A stretch of DNA of 64,000 nucleotides, from assembly GCA_007844125.1 (NCBI GenBank), contig CM017559.1, forward strand, positions 33,943,363-34,007,362, given 5' to 3'. The translations under genes and the position numbers were made by a program. Position 1 is the stretch's first letter. Each line of letters begins with the position of its first letter. Under the pieces are notes generated by a model. The model was not told where the DNA came from. It made no database searches and saw nothing but the letters and a program-made list of their open reading frames with translations. Shown here one piece after another: positions 12,030 through 24,589 of this stretch. The DNA is from Sinonovacula constricta (taxonomy: Eukaryota > Mollusca > Bivalvia > Cardiida > Solecurtidae).

Positions 12030-12375
12030 TGTATTGTAAGATGCTGCCTTAAAGATTGTATCCGACAGTCTGCTTATATAAAATACATATAGCAATATCA
12101 AACCCCTGCTTTGGGAAATTTGGGCATAATGTTTTGTCAAAACCCATACTTTTGGTCTTAATAAATACAATTTTGAACATTTACTGAATTGATAGACAGT
12201 TCTAATCGCGAAAAAAGTCACTTTAAATGTGTATTCTCTCCAACTGCATTAAAAGCTCGATAGTGACCGCTGCTAAAAACAGATATCCACGTCAGCGCGG
12301 TTTTCCCGAATGACTATATTATGTGATCTCAAAAGTATGCGATCATATGTTTTTCTAAGTTTAAATATAGCTATC
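12030..12375 (+). repeat. Dispersed repeat E
   Basis: First half: TTGTATCCGACAGTCTG, CCCTGCTTTGGGAAATTTGG. Second half: GATATCCACGTCAGCGCGG, GTGATCTCAAAAGTATG, ATAGCTATCTC. The same order of blocks occurs at 21379-21790 and 39225-39595. No terminal repeats were identified, so the element class is unknown. Confidence 0.65.
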
Positions 12376-12378
12376 TCA

Positions 12379-12466
12379 CCTTCCCACATTAAGGTCTTCA
12401 CCCCGAAAGGGACTCGAACCCGCGCGATCAGAGGCTAAGCAGTCAGAGGAGTTACAAATCGACTCT
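12379..12466 (-). mobile_element. SINE family A, head fragment
   Basis: About 88 bp holding only the tRNA-like head and the first part of the body on the minus strand (GGGTTCGAGTCCCTTTCGGG, AATGTGGGAAGG). It lies between two partial copies of repeat E. Confidence 0.85.
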
Positions 12467-12585
12467 GCTCGATAGAGATTTCTCCTAAAAATAGATGTCG
12501 ACGTCAAAGCGGAATACCCCGTTTGGTAATATAGCGTGATCTCAAAAGCAATGGTCACGTGGTTTCCTTAGTTTTAAACGTGAAA
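12467..12585 (+). repeat. Dispersed repeat E, second-half copy
   Basis: GATGTCGACGTCAAAGCGG, GCGTGATCTCAAAAGCA, GTCACGTGGTTTCCTTAG: a second copy of the block at 12270-12375, in direct orientation, on the other side of a SINE fragment. Confidence 0.65.
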
Positions 12586-12887
12586 TTGATTAATGCACTT
12601 CATTTTTGAGAAAGGTGAAGCATAGCATCAGAATCATTATTACGATAATGCATTTTCTGTCTGAACCACGCTACGCAACTATTCTAGTCAGAGTTCGTTT
12701 AAACTGTCGCATGCAACCTTTTAAAATTTGGTTTATAAAATGTCTCTTTCAATCGACGAATCCTTTCAACTGGCTTGCAGAACACGGATGCTTTACATGC
12801 ACATTGTACAGGGATTTTACCTGTCGTGATAATAATCTCCAGTTAAATGAGGATTTAATCCTAACGTAAATAAGAATATATGACTAA

Positions 12888-13110
12888 GTCCTATGAACAT
12901 TGCAACATATACCATCTTTTGAAAAGGCACACGACAGAAGGTGTTCACATGCAAGCCAAATGTAAAAGTAAGAACAAATCTGTGATTAGTCATTTAAGAA
13001 AAAGGGTCAACCAAACAATTACCGCCTTGGAACAATCATAACCAGCCGGTCATGTTTGCAGCAATCGGAACACCTCGGATAATTCACGAATCATCGAAGA
13101 TGAAATTATC
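12888..13110 (+). repeat. Dispersed repeat F
   Basis: GAACATTGCAACATATACCA, GGCACACGACAGAAGG, ACATGCAAGCCAAA, then TTACCGCCTTGGAAC. Matches 28497-28740 block for block; the end joins the CACCTCGGATAATTCACG motif. Confidence 0.65.
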
Positions 13111-14400
13111 CGAGGAATGTCGATTGTGTCTGCAGTTGATAGAAAGTTTCTAAAGTGTCGAATGTGAAGGAGTTAACATCACTGGATTATTTTTTTACGC
13201 AATAAAAGTACGCTGTTTTGTGACGCTTTCGTATAACTTGTCTGAAACACAAAATATTTAACTTTAAAAATGTATTTGTAAATAGATGCCTACAAAAGAG
13301 GCGTGTTAAAAGCCGCATGTAACCAACCAGTCTGAAATTGAGGGCATTAAACAAACGGAATTCTCCTAAATGTACTGACCGACAGACTGCCTTTATATAC
13401 AAGCCCTTTCGTACATAAACTGACATTTTCTGTTTAGCAAATAAAATATAATCGAGCGAAATTAATTAAGCCGCCATTAAAAATTAAAATAATGGGAAAC
13501 ACCAAAAATCGATGAGTATAGATACAGAAACCTTTGGAATGCTTGTGCTCTATGAAGTGTATGTTGAATTTTCTGTTTTTCTTGTGATACAAGTACCCAG
13601 GTTAACCATAATCAACAAACACTTCCATCTTCTGTAATTTGAATTACATATCTCGATAAGTACTTAAAGGAATGTTAAGCTTATATTTATGCAAAAGTAA
13701 GACATTTTACTGTTTGTAATATCTACATAAGAACAGGCGATAAAGTCCAATAATTTCAACTAAAAGGACCTAATGTTTGGAATACCCCGAATATTAACTA
13801 AAAAGGGAGACAATTTCCATTTCACCAATGTACCCCATTGTGTTCGTATTTTTTGTTCTCTAAACTTAGGCTTATAAAAGATTTGTTAAGCATGCACATC
13901 ACATCAATAATTGTTTCTGGATATAAGTTTCGTTTTACCATAAAATTCATTAAAATGCCAAATGCAATAACATAGAGATATCACATGAAGTTTGTGCTAC
14001 ATTGATTTGTAAAAAGGCATTATTTCAGTTTTGTAACAAATTTAAATTCAAGATATTAACAAGCCAGCCGGATATATTCGGTTATTTAAGAATCCTCTAA
14101 GCATTTTGTCAGATAAAAGTAAACTTCCTCATTACCGTCAAAACTTTTTTGAGTAAACAAGTCGTCATTTTGGAGCAAGTCAGTCGGAATGCCTCGGCAA
14201 TGTTTGTTGATAGAAATGTCAAAAGAGTTATTATCTACCATTCCTTAGAATTCCAACTTAAAGTACCTACCTACTATTTTGACTACCTCGGATATTATCT
14301 TACAAGGGAGACTTTCCATTTCACGAATGTACCTCATTAGTACAAGTATACTATCACGTAAAAAATCAACAATCTACTCAATTTTCAGCATCTCGTGGTT
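13111..14400. other. No gene seen; an internal direct duplication
   Basis: AAGGGAGACAATTTCCATTTC near 13803 and AAGGGAGACTTTCCATTTC near 14302, each followed by a similar ATGTACC(C/T)CATT, mark a decayed direct duplication about 500 bp apart. No exon was recognised. Confidence 0.45.
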
Positions 14401-14637
14401 GACCATCAGATCTAAACAAGACACCTTCTACCTCTGATGCATCAACGACAGCCTTACTATTTTCGGAGTCCTCGGCTATTTACGATTTGAAGACATCAAT
14501 CACTTTATCTTGGACATTAGAGAATATTACCTAAGTGGGTCGGATAAGGTATCACAGACGTGCATTCAACGATTTTGGTGGGACGTGTTGTCTGATCCTG
14601 CAGACAAACTGCTGAGGAGGCCACCGAACTCCCTTGC

Positions 14638-14716
14638 AAAAAAAAACAACAACAACAACAAACAACAAACGACAGCAACAACATCAACAATCTTGAGCTT
14701 ATTAGTGCAACCCAAA
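14638..14716 (+). promoter_or_regulatory. Possible 5' leader with CAA repeats
   Basis: An A-rich (CAA)n-like stretch runs straight up to the putative start codon at 14717. CAA-rich leaders are unstructured and occur in 5' UTRs. No TATA box or initiator could be assigned with confidence. Confidence 0.3.
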
Positions 14717-14764
14717 ATGATGTCAGTGGGACACGTGATCTTCTTGGTTCTTGCTTGGCAGCAG
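14717..14764 (+). CDS. Putative signal-peptide exon of Jagged/Delta-like Notch ligand
   Basis: ATG at 14717 opens MMSVGHVIFLVLAWQQ, a short hydrophobic signal-peptide-like stretch, which ends at a strong CAG|GTAAGC donor in phase 0. The next exon assigned to this gene starts in phase 0 at 35949. From memory, human JAG1 exon 1 also ends in phase 0 directly before a Val-Cys pair; here the junction falls directly before Met-Cys. The link spans about 21.2 kb of intron and is inference. The alternative is a chance frame next to a GTAAGC. Confidence 0.5.
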
Positions 14765-15129
14765 GTAAGCATGCTTATAATTTCTTAAAGCTATGCAAAT
14801 ACGAAAATAAAAAGTTGGTCTTAAAGATAATCCATTGTACACTAATTATACCTACAGTATTTTAATGTCAATACAAAAACAATATATGTACCAGTATTCA
14901 ACACATAAACAAATGCTGAAAGTTAATATTTTAAAACAATTTATCCTATACAAATTATTCTAATATTCGTCTGTAACAACGAGTAAAGTCTGCATCAATA
15001 TAATATAAAAATGACAATATATTGGAACAAAAGGAGAAACACCTAAGAAAAATTGTAAGTACAAACTACTTAACTTAAAACATGAATGCACAACACACCC
15101 ATCTTCTATCATAGTAGCTCACGTCTAAA

Positions 15130-15535
15130 GGGATCGTTACACTAAATACCGAACGGAAGTAGAACCTATGACACTGACTTTTCCTCTTCAATAACAGACT
15201 ATTGCTCACTTTTGGCTTCAGATTTTCTATTTTGAAGATATCTTAATCTTAAGGCGTCAAAAGGAAGCAGAAATCATGTAGAATTAAGAAAAGCTAACAT
15301 ATTGAACACATGTGCACAATAATGGACTGATCCACACTTACCGGAAGTACGTATTTTTTATTGAAATTTGGGGGTTACCGACTGGCAAATTGACGGTATA
15401 TGTTGTAATGAAAAAGAACCATATTTAAAGTTACAGAAATTATTTATTTTGATGTCTTTCTGACTGTTCTGGGTCCATGAGGGTGGGGGTAATCATAACT
15501 GGGTCATGGTTTAATTTGTTTCCAACTTTTAGAGA
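15130..15535 (+). repeat. Dispersed repeat G, copy 1
   Basis: AGGGATCGTTACACTAAATACCGAACGGAAGTAGAACC-type start, TTACCGGAAGTACGTATTT, GGTTACCGACTGGCAAATTG and AACTGGGTCATGGTTTAATT, in separate blocks, correspond in order to 18576-18982. About 400 bp; the class is unknown. Confidence 0.7.
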
Positions 15536-16011
15536 TTTACTTGTGGCGTCTTAGTTGCAAACGAACCTCAACGAAGTGAAGTATTCCTAACCGTCACTAG
15601 GCAATCTTTTCAAAAATGAAGACACCTTCTACACATAATATACAAAACGACACCTCCCTAATCACCACCTCCATCAATTCACAAGCACACTAACCTTTGT
15701 TAATAGACTCGAGAAACAGAAGGGTTCTTAAAAAGGACAAACGACACTACGGGTATATTTCCCACATGCATCGACCTTCACTCAAAGACTGAAGCCTGTT
15801 TATAAGTTCAGCGGGTCAATTCACAGCAAACACGGAACACAGACACAAACAGCTTCCTCAGCAAACTTCGACAAACGTCGGTCGACCACCGCCTATAATC
15901 TATGCCATGTTGTTCTCTAGATAACTGCAGCGTGCAAGCAAATGGACAGCAGAAAAAGTGTATATGTTTGCATTTTGTAGTCTCCCAAACTCAAAAATAT
16001 CTTACAAATAA

Positions 16012-16535
16012 GGAAAAATAAGGAAATATAAAATAGAGCTATGAGATTAGAAAAATAGATATGGCTATACAAAATGTGAGCAATAAGGAAATATAAAATA
16101 GAGCTTTGAGATTAGAAAAATAGATATGGCCATACAAAATGTGAGCAATAAGGAAATATAAAATAGAGCTTTGAGATTAGAAAAATAGATATGGCCATAC
16201 AAAATGTGAGCAATAAGGAAATATAAAATAGAGCTAAGAGATTAGAAAAATAGATATGACTATACAAAATGTGAGCAATTAGGAAATATAAAATAGAGCT
16301 AAGAGATTAGAAACATAGATATGGCCATACAAAATTTGAGCAAAGGGAAATATAAAATAGAGCTAAGAGATTAGAAAAACAGATATTGCCATTCAAAGTG
16401 TGAGTAATTAGGAAATATAAAACAGAGCTAAGAGATTAGAAAAATAGATATGACCATACAGAATGTGAGCAATAAGGAAATATAAACTAGAGCTATGAGA
16501 TAACAAAAATAAATAATAAAAATGTGAGCAATACA
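16012..16535. repeat. 65-bp satellite array
   Basis: About eight tandem copies marked by AGGAAATATAAAATAGAGCT. Unit starts are at 16021, 16086, 16151, 16216, 16281, about 16344, 16410 and 16475, so the period is 65 with one 63-bp unit. Copies are 85-98% alike and the last is eroded. Confidence 0.95.
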
Positions 16536-16579
16536 AGTTAAAGATAACGTCAAAATGAGTCAAAAGAACAATCAAAAGA

Positions 16580-16690
16580 TACTGTCATGGAACGGTCTGT
16601 CGGAAAAAGAAGACTGACGTGTTTAAATCGGTATTTCGTGCACTAAACTGAAACTTTGCGTCGTCATTTTTCTCTCAAACAAAACGACTT
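16580..16690 (+). repeat. Dispersed repeat F, partial
   Basis: CATGGAACGGTCTGTCGG, GTGTTTAAATCGG and TTTTTCTCTCAAAC align with the core of repeat F (GGAACGGTCAGTCGGC ... GGTGCTTAAA ... CTTCCTGA). Confidence 0.5.
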
Positions 16691-17398
16691 TACTAAGATA
16701 AAGTACTATTGAAATGAGGCAATTATGAGCAAGCACCTGCTTCTGAAGTAAGGTGTAATATCAGTAAAACAAAGATGTCAGATTAAAATTAAAAATATGA
16801 AGCAAATTTGCATAAAACGAACGACTTTATCAAGTTATCAATTGAAATGAGAACAAAGTATTTGTTATCTCTCTCTGCATGCAGGTATTTTCATTTTTAT
16901 TTATATACACATATTTTCATTTTTTATTGTTTAAGTTGCTTATTTTTATCAAACTGCCCCTGTTATCTGTTCATTTATTCTTTGCAAAGCAGTGAAAACT
17001 TTATCAGTGAAATAAAACTGATTTGTTCACTGTGTAAATTACCTAATTTTAGAAACTACTTGCAGGATATATCACTATTCACAAGCCAGATAACCATTCA
17101 CGAATAGCAATGTCAATGAATAAACTTGTGCATGTGCACAACATCACATCTTGCCGAAGGTTTATATAAGCAATTAAACACTGCACGACCAAAAGTTATA
17201 TTTAAAGCCACGTTTTCGGTTTTAAATAGAGGACAAAATGGCGGACACTTTTCTGCAAACAAACTTCACTTGAACTAGTATCACGTTATATTTCAGTACG
17301 TAATACTTTACCGTCTGCCAATATTGTAGATAATATCACATTTTGATATTGTTAAAACGTATTTTTATGATTTGTTTGAAAAAGAATTGAAGAAATAA

Positions 17399-17962
17399 TC
17401 CGATTTATTAACTATTTTTTCAGATTGAATCAGCTGTACATGTATTTGAAATGTGTGCAACTTGTGTGCAATTTGCTGATAATGTGGAACCAAATACGGA
17501 TTTCAAAATTACAAACATTTTTTGTTTCTTTTAAAAATGAAGTTCTAAGGATAAAATAATAGATTGTTCGTTGTTGTTTTCGGTGTTCAAAAAGCCTTTA
17601 TTTTAACTCATGGTCATCAAAAGAGTATGGTCACTTATAGCTTTACTACCCGTACAAATACTATTTTACTTGGCGAAATAAAATCTATAAACTGATTAAT
17701 TAACTGTTTTTTCAGATTGAATAGGTTGTACATGTATTTGAAACGTGTGCAACTTGCGGCTAATGTGGTACCAAATACGGATTTTAAAGTTAGAAACATT
17801 TTGTTTCTTTTTAAAATGAAGTTCTACGGCTAAAATAATAGATTATTTGTTGTTGTTTTTTGGTTAAAAAAAGTCTTTATTTTAACTCATGGTCAACTAA
17901 AGGGTATTGTTATGGTAAATATACTATAAACTACTATTTTACTCGGCGAAATAAAATCTTTC
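17399..17962. repeat. Tandem duplication, about 280 bp unit
   Basis: Two adjacent copies, 17399-17690 and about 17691-17962. Shared blocks are TTTTTTCAGATTGAATC/A, TGTACATGTATTTGAAA, CCAAATACGGATTT, AATGAAGTTCTA, TTTATTTTAACTCATGGTCA and GGCGAAATAAAATCT. Small indels show the duplication is old. No open frame runs through. Confidence 0.88.
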
Positions 17963-18575
17963 TTACACCAGAACAAAATATTGGAAATTCATTGATTTCT
18001 GATCATTTTATTTATGTGTATGATGCAGTCTGACTTGCTCATAATAGGCAATAAGGAAAGCGTTGACACAAAGCATCAAAGTGAGTCCAATATAATGATG
18101 TTTGAAAAAGACAATAAGTTATGCGAAGAATGCCGGACATCCAAAAAGTATTTTGAATTAAAGAGAGCTGAAAATATGATCACACAGCTGGTCTTTACAT
18201 GAACATAACATATACTGCATCATTTGTATTGCAGTTTGTTAAAGTGTATCAATTCATTTAATAACGCGACTAATCTTTTATAAGAAACTCATTTAAGAAA
18301 TTAAAAATTGAATTAATAACCATCTTTAAACCCTCTTACAGCACTACTATGAGGTGAAAACAAAACCTGCTTTACATACTTGGTTCGAAGTTGCCAAAGT
18401 CGGTACTTTATATACGTGATAAGAAGTTAAAGTGGTGCACACATGTAACACCCAATAACCATTCGCAATATCTCGGCCATTTCTCCAAATTAGACTTGCC
18501 CGGATACCGCCGAGGGATTACGAATAACACGATAACACTAACAACAGCCCATTGCCAAATTTCTAACGCATTCTA

Positions 18576-18982
18576 CAAAGGGATGGTTACACTAAATTCC
18601 GACCGGAAGTAAAACCTGTGACATGGAGGTTTTCATTTTAATAACGATCTGTTAGCTATGTTTTTGGCATCGGATTTCCTATTTGAAGGTACTCTTAATC
18701 CTCTGGCATTCAAAGTTAGCTGAAACCATGTTAACGTAAAATAAAGCCAAAAAGGAATATCGGTGCAATATAATGATCCACTTTTACCGAAAGTACATAT
18801 TTCTCTGCATTTGTGTGGTTGCCGACTGGCAATTTAACGATTCTTCTATGCAGCAGAACCTTCTAACAAATTGCAAAATTGACTTATTTTAGGTCTTCTT
18901 GATAGACAATAAGAAGGTATCTTCACCTGTATACGGCTACAAGGAGCCAATCGTAACTGGTTCATGGTGCAATTTGTTTCCT
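18576..18982 (+). repeat. Dispersed repeat G, copy 2
   Basis: AGGGATGGTTACACTAAATT, CGACCGGAAGTAAAACC, TTTACCGAAAGTACATATTT, GGTTGCCGACTGGCAATTTA and AACTGGTTCATGGTGCAATT correspond to copy 1 at 15130. Confidence 0.7.
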
Positions 18983-19332
18983 TTTTTTCGCAATTTATTA
19001 TATATTATCATTCTCTCACCAGAGGGCGTGCTACACAAGTTTCGCTTACACCTCTGTCAACGCCGGGAAAAGTAGTTCTCATACACGTGATATTCTATCG
19101 TCACATGTCGCAAAATAGTTCCCCGAAAATTTGGGTTAAAATATATCTTAAACATTGTTCTTAAAAATAAAAATACCCATTTTCATTTTAAGTAAAATAT
19201 ACAGAGATCAAAATAATCTCACGAGCATTTTATTCACCCCCACCCCCACCCCGCCTCAACCAAAATTTTCTCGATTCGTCCCTGGTCCAATCAGGAATGT
19301 TTCCGTATAAATTTGGGATAAAATATGGTTGT

Positions 19333-19648
19333 TTGTTTGTTTATTGGGTTTATCGTCCCACCAACAGTATTTCAGTTATCTGGAGACGGTGTCCACTTGA
19401 AGAAGATATAGTGCTGCCTTCACTGTGTATAGCATGCCGTGAACACATGGCATGATACCACACCCAGTCACATTATCCTGACACCGGGCCAACCAGTCGT
19501 GGAACTACCCTTATATTTGCTTGAGCGTTAGCAAGGGAGCTATACCAATACCATTTTATTGACTTTGGTATGTCGCGGCCCGGGATCGAACCCGGGGCCT
19601 CCCGTACCTGGAGCCGACGCTCTACCGATTGCGCTACCAGGTCCATTT
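19333..19648 (-). mobile_element. SINE family B, full length, 12-bp target duplication
   Basis: Read on the minus strand: tRNA-like head with box A (TGGTAGCGCAATCGGTAGAGC) and box B (GGGTTCGATCCCGGG), then AATGGTATTGGTATAGCTCC, AAGGGTAGTTCCACGACTGG, GTTCACGGCATGC and a conserved 3' end (ATACTGTTGGTGGGACGATA, AACCCAATAAACAAACAAA). It is flanked by AAAATATGGTTG at 19320-19331 and 19649-19660. Confidence 0.95.
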
Positions 19649-19739
19649 AAAATATGGTTGTACTGTAATATGAACGAATATTAAACAAAATCCGTTCAAA
19701 ACTTGTATATCCGTCTCTAATCGTACATTACACCACAAG

Positions 19740-20050
19740 CAGGATCGGAAGCAACTGACAGACATCGATGTCGCAAGTCCACACCCCCATTACGGTGTTT
19801 GTTAGGTAACATATCGTTTGTTTGCCAGCTCGCGGACCACTTCCTGGCTTTGAATGCAATTAAAGTGTTCAGGGTTAAACAAATGACGGCCCGCCGACCT
19901 TGTTATCACGGTCCCGAAATAACTTGCAGCATCCGTAACATCGTTATGAGAGCAGAAATGCGACCCGCCCTGTGAATAATGTCACAACTGTAAGAATGAA
20001 ATGTCGCGGGCCGAATGCAAGGTACTGTTGACACTTATCCACATTCTAAT
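19740..20050. other. GC-richer non-repetitive block
   Basis: A stretch with several CpG-containing words (GCTCGCGGACCACTTCC, GACGGCCCGCCGACC, GTCGCGGGCCGAATGC) inside AT-rich intron. No open frame and no copy elsewhere in the window. It includes homeobox-like TGCAATTAAAG. A regulatory element is possible but unproven. Confidence 0.3.
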
Positions 20051-20059
20051 AGACGATTC

Positions 20060-21378
20060 AATTTTACAAACTCGCTTGTGTTTTTGTTGTTGTTGTTGTT
20101 TTTGTTTACAATTAAAGAAATAACTTTACAGACGTGGCAATCTTAAAAAAAAGATTTACAGCAGGAATTCTTTATTTATTAACTGAGAACATACGTCTAA
20201 AAATTGTTTCTATTGAGCCAATAATCCCCTGAACGTAATGTACGGTTATATATTTCATATGCCATTATGTGCACTACAAATCATTAAACGGAGTTACTAT
20301 GTATAAACACATAATTGTAATATAAAAACACATTTTATATTTTGTAAAAAAAAATATAACAGTAAATAAAAGAAATGAAACTGGGAATATAACAGTACGT
20401 TGTGCGAAATTTAACATATATTAAATATCACACATCATATTGCCGTTAATAAACACGTTCATTTTCGTTGGTTTTTAACAAATTTTTTAACTTACTTTTT
20501 AACAAGAAATTCTAAATGTAAACACAGCCAGAAAAATCGCAAAATGACTTAAACATTTCAGAATGCTCTCATAGCATCAAATATTTGTCAGCAAAAAAAC
20601 AAAACCACGTGTTATGTTTAAATATACTAAAGCGTTATCCGCGCTACATAGAGGTGAAAAATATGTGTCACAAAACACTCCCTTTTCTAAGTTTACTAAC
20701 TGAACCTCATTACGACAATCTGGTTTGTAAGTGTTTCAGAAGTCCTTATCGGTGACTAAAATGACAAACTCCCCCGCCCAATCAATGGGAAACTTTAATA
20801 CGGTAATGTGGTTAGTAAGATGCCATGACTAACTTAAGGCTGTGAGAAATTGGAAACAGAAAACCTTTCTATATACATGTTTATACAAGCAAACTTCATT
20901 TTGATGTTGTTCATAACATATCAAGTTCATCGCAGAACACGGTGAAGTTTAACGTAATTAACTAAAGACAACTAAACAATGCAAAAAAAATGGCCAAAAA
21001 CCAAGGGAATTTCTAGAAAAAGATGATAGTATTCTAGCTCTTTTTAACGCATTGTGAAACTTCAACGTTTTATGCCGAATATTTAATAAACGCTTAACAG
21101 ATGTAGATATGGGCTCAACGGATATTTGGGTTTTGTTTAGTTTGTAAGAATTTCGAAACCGGAAACTACTATAAAAATAAGAACTTATCTGATTATATTA
21201 GTTTTATTAAGTAGAAGAAGCACGAAAAAATACCATTCTAAAATGTAAATGGACTCGGGAATGTGACTTAAATATTGAGACTGTGCGAATTGTGTTCACA
21301 AATTGGGACAAAATTATTCATTACATGTGTGTACCTGAATCAATGTCTACGAATAACAGGTGATGTCCTTTAGTTTTT
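20060..21378. other. AT-rich intronic stretch, nothing recognised
   Basis: Simple (GTT)n at 20085-20102 and A-rich runs. No exon, SINE or terminal-repeat element was seen. Confidence 0.5.
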
Positions 21379-21790
21379 AAAGGTGGTATCGGACAGTTTG
21401 CCTATAGCAAATACATGTGACAAGATCTTACCACTGCTTTGTGAAATCTGGACATATTTTTTTTTTATTTTTTTACTCAAAGTTTATTATAAGTGAAGAC
21501 TGTTTGGAACACTACCTTTATTGTTACACAGTAAAACCGCGTTATAAGCACTCTAATAGTTCACTGTTTCAATATCTATAAATACACACGATAGTGATAT
21601 CTGCTAAAATAGATATCGGCATCAGAGCGGATTAACCGGATGACTATATAACGTGATCTAGAAAGAGTTGTCGCGCTTTTTTTAGTTTAAAAATAGCTAT
21701 CTCTGCAGCGTGACTTAGATAGAAAATACCTGTTTGCAATGACGGGTGGGGATTCATTCTTTACTGTTCACACAGATCTAGGGCATCAAT
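21379..21790 (+). repeat. Dispersed repeat E, longest copy
   Basis: GGTGGTATCGGACAGTTTGC, CCACTGCTTTGTGAAATCTGG and GAACACTACCTTTATTG form the first half. GATATCGGCATCAGAGCGG, CCGGATGACTATATAACGTG, AATAGCTATCTCTGCAGCGTG and AATACCTGTTTGCAATGACG form the second. The 62-aa open frame at 21739-21927 begins in it and shows no domain. Confidence 0.7.
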
Positions 21791-22619
21791 TACCAACATT
21801 TTCAAGTAACAATGAATTGTTCGGTTATTTGAGAGAAATACTTCTTAAGATGTTTGGAGGCATGGCCCCTCGTCAAAATTCCGATTTCTGGAATGCCAAG
21901 AGATGCGTTATGACGTGTATATATTGACCAAGCCAAACAGATTTGTTCCATTTTAATTTAAATTGTGCTATTATTATTTTTAAGTATATTCAGTAATTTA
22001 TTTTAAGTATGGAAATATTAGGGGTCTCAGGTGAGCCACACACAAATCCGCGTCTGAGAGATTAGAGTTTAAATTTTATTCCGTAAGTTATTGTAATTTT
22101 GTCGTGATTAATAAAGCAAGGCAGTATATTTCCTAACTGTGTGCGGTTATTTAATTAATTTACGTGATGTGTATTCGTAAGTCGAAAATATTACGCTGAT
22201 TAGCTCGATAATTGATGCAAAAAAATAAATGGATATTAAGTGCGGGTGGCGATGTTCTATTTGTCAAGTTGTTGCACGAAACAAGTGATCTTAAAGTACA
22301 TTAAAAATGAGAACATTTTTTTTTCATATTATGTTTATCGCTGCCATCAAATTTCATAATAGTTCAAACCTTTCCATTATTCCCTCACCCTTGTCTGTAT
22401 TTCCTTGTCTGTATTTCAATATAACCATACTATTAAGCACAAAACATTAAAGCAACCGGCTTATCCGGTGTTATCTAACTTTCTACGCTTGCCTTGTCTG
22501 CCTCCCTATCACAATCGCATCGGTCTTAATCATTTGCCTAGGTTCTCAAGAAATAAGTAGAAATTTCAATTATGTAAACATTTTCTAATCCACTTGAAGT
22601 CTCGCTTTAAAGTTGTAAA

Positions 22620-23050
22620 TAACAGTTTGAGCGGTGAGCGAATGCTGTATCAAAACGTGACCTCGGGCGCCTGGTTTCAGTTAGATTCCGCTATCTCTAA
22701 GAACCTACGAGTTGCTCTGGCATCCGGGGTGACCTCTTCACCATTTATATAGCCCCATGTCATTACTTGTCCATCTATAAAGGTCGGAACACGGCAGCCA
22801 GCAGTGAAGCTTCAGTCACCCCATCGGGCCACCTCGTCACATGGTTGTGAGCACTTAAGCACTTATGCTTGCCCGTTTAAAGTGAACTGAACTGAGACTT
22901 AAAACTTATTGTCGACATGATTGTTTCGTATACAGCATCGTTTCTTGTATCGCGCACTGTGTACTCCTCGACTCTTGGCCAGTGACAGGTTTATTGGACT
23001 TGCTCTAATGTTATGTTGCCGACCATAGATGACCAAGGTCCCAGTGGTAA
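22620..23050. other. GC-richer block with TATA-like motifs
   Basis: Contains CATTTATATAGCCCC, CTATAAAGGTCGGAACACGG, CACCCCATCGGGCCACCTCG and a set of CpGs in an AT-rich context. No protein frame, and no second copy in the window. It could be a regulatory element, an unannotated exon of a non-coding RNA, or part of a repeat not represented here. Confidence 0.3.
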
Positions 23051-23914
23051 ATCACCAGACCTACGTATTGTCATTTATAATCATTTTATGAACATCAAGT
23101 ACTGCTAGATTTTGCTAGATGTAACATAAAATATAAATATGTTCCGGCTGAAGAAACGTTTAGTTCACGGTGGTCTTTTTAAATATTTGAACGTTAGTCT
23201 TCGATAATTCTCCTATATCTTTTATACCATTTTTACGTGTAACTACAGTTATTATTTTTGGGTATTTTGGAATGATAAGTGGCTATAGGTACGGTCGTGC
23301 ATTTATTAAAGTAATTAAATCAACATTATTGGAAAGAGAGTTTTAGTTACTTAATAATCAAACTAATGTTTCGTTATTTTCTAATTGATTTAGAGGCAGC
23401 AGTGATTTGCGATAAATAAAGAATTCGAATCTGACGGGCAATCGTACTTTTCAATGACATAATTTTGCTGCAAAGTATTTTTAATTAACATTATTTACTA
23501 ATAGATACACTATGATAATGTTATTGCTTTAATCGATGATGTCATGTCCATCTGGTTCCAAACTCTTGCTGGTTCTAATAGAAGCTAACAGTGCTGCGCA
23601 TGTAGCAATGTAGAAACGTAATTCCCCGCCCCACCCCCAGCCCTCAACTGAACTATTGTATGTGGTGTTTGTTTTAGGCGAGCACATATATAGGATATCA
23701 ACAAGTAGCTTTAAGCTTTCAAATTAACCACAAGCTGTTCATATTTGCGTCGATTTCATTTTTGGTTTAATGTGTCTGATACCAGTTTTATCCCCTACAA
23801 GTTTCCCCGGCGTCACATGAACAGTTTTAAGCTCCTTGTTGGTCATTTCAAAACTTTTTTTAAAATTTCAAGGAAAGGAGATATAATTTTGAGCAATGTT
23901 TGTTATATAACAGT

Positions 23915-23936
23915 GGGGGGGGGGGGGGGGGGGGGG
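23915..23936 (+). repeat. G22 homopolymer
   Basis: Twenty-two uninterrupted G residues. Length is likely unreliable in the assembly; such runs can form quadruplexes. Confidence 0.9.
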
Positions 23937-24589
23937 CTGAAATGGGTGAGAGGAGCCATATATATTCAACATCTGGCAACCAATCTCTATTATCGGACCG
24001 CGTAGCATCGGCACATGCTTCTCTATCGCCGTCTGGTTTACACGCGTCCTTATATGGTGTTTTGCAACACAGACACAGTAATAGCTCCCTTTTTGTTCGT
24101 ATCAAACTTATTTCAATTCAGATTCGTTTCTATGTTTTAATTTCACTTCCCAGAGTCAGGTAAAGCATGTGCATGTCATCTTCTTACACTAAATTCTTTA
24201 TGTCGAAAACATAATGTTGTTTCAAGGTTTATAAATAATGTTTTCTCAAGGCAGAATCGTTTCTAATTTAATACCTTCTGGAGCTATGACATGCGGCTGT
24301 GAAACCGCCATACTGCCAGGGAATATATGACTAAGCATGTAAAACAACAACAAGAAAACATCAGTTCATGCTAAATAACTGTAACTGTATGCACGGCAAC
24401 TCCGTGGTGAAGGAAACCTTGTTTACGATAGACAAATATCCATATTTTACGCTGTGATTTTCAGATTCCTTTTTTGCCAGTGTTTATTCCTCTCATAAAT
24501 GCCGTCATTGATCGATGAATAGGTAATTATGAAAAGGTCCTATCAAAATTTCCACAGATTTTTAAATTTTATCTACCTGCAGACAAAGG

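Noticed and set aside
16012..16535. CRISPR-like regular array (also 41385-42590)
   Set aside because: Units are contiguous with no unique spacers, and the genome is eukaryotic; these are satellites.
19560..19645. Possible tRNA genes wherever SINE heads occur (families A, B, C)
   Set aside because: Box A and box B are present but the cloverleaf is incomplete and each is joined to a SINE body; one example is given, the rest are alike.
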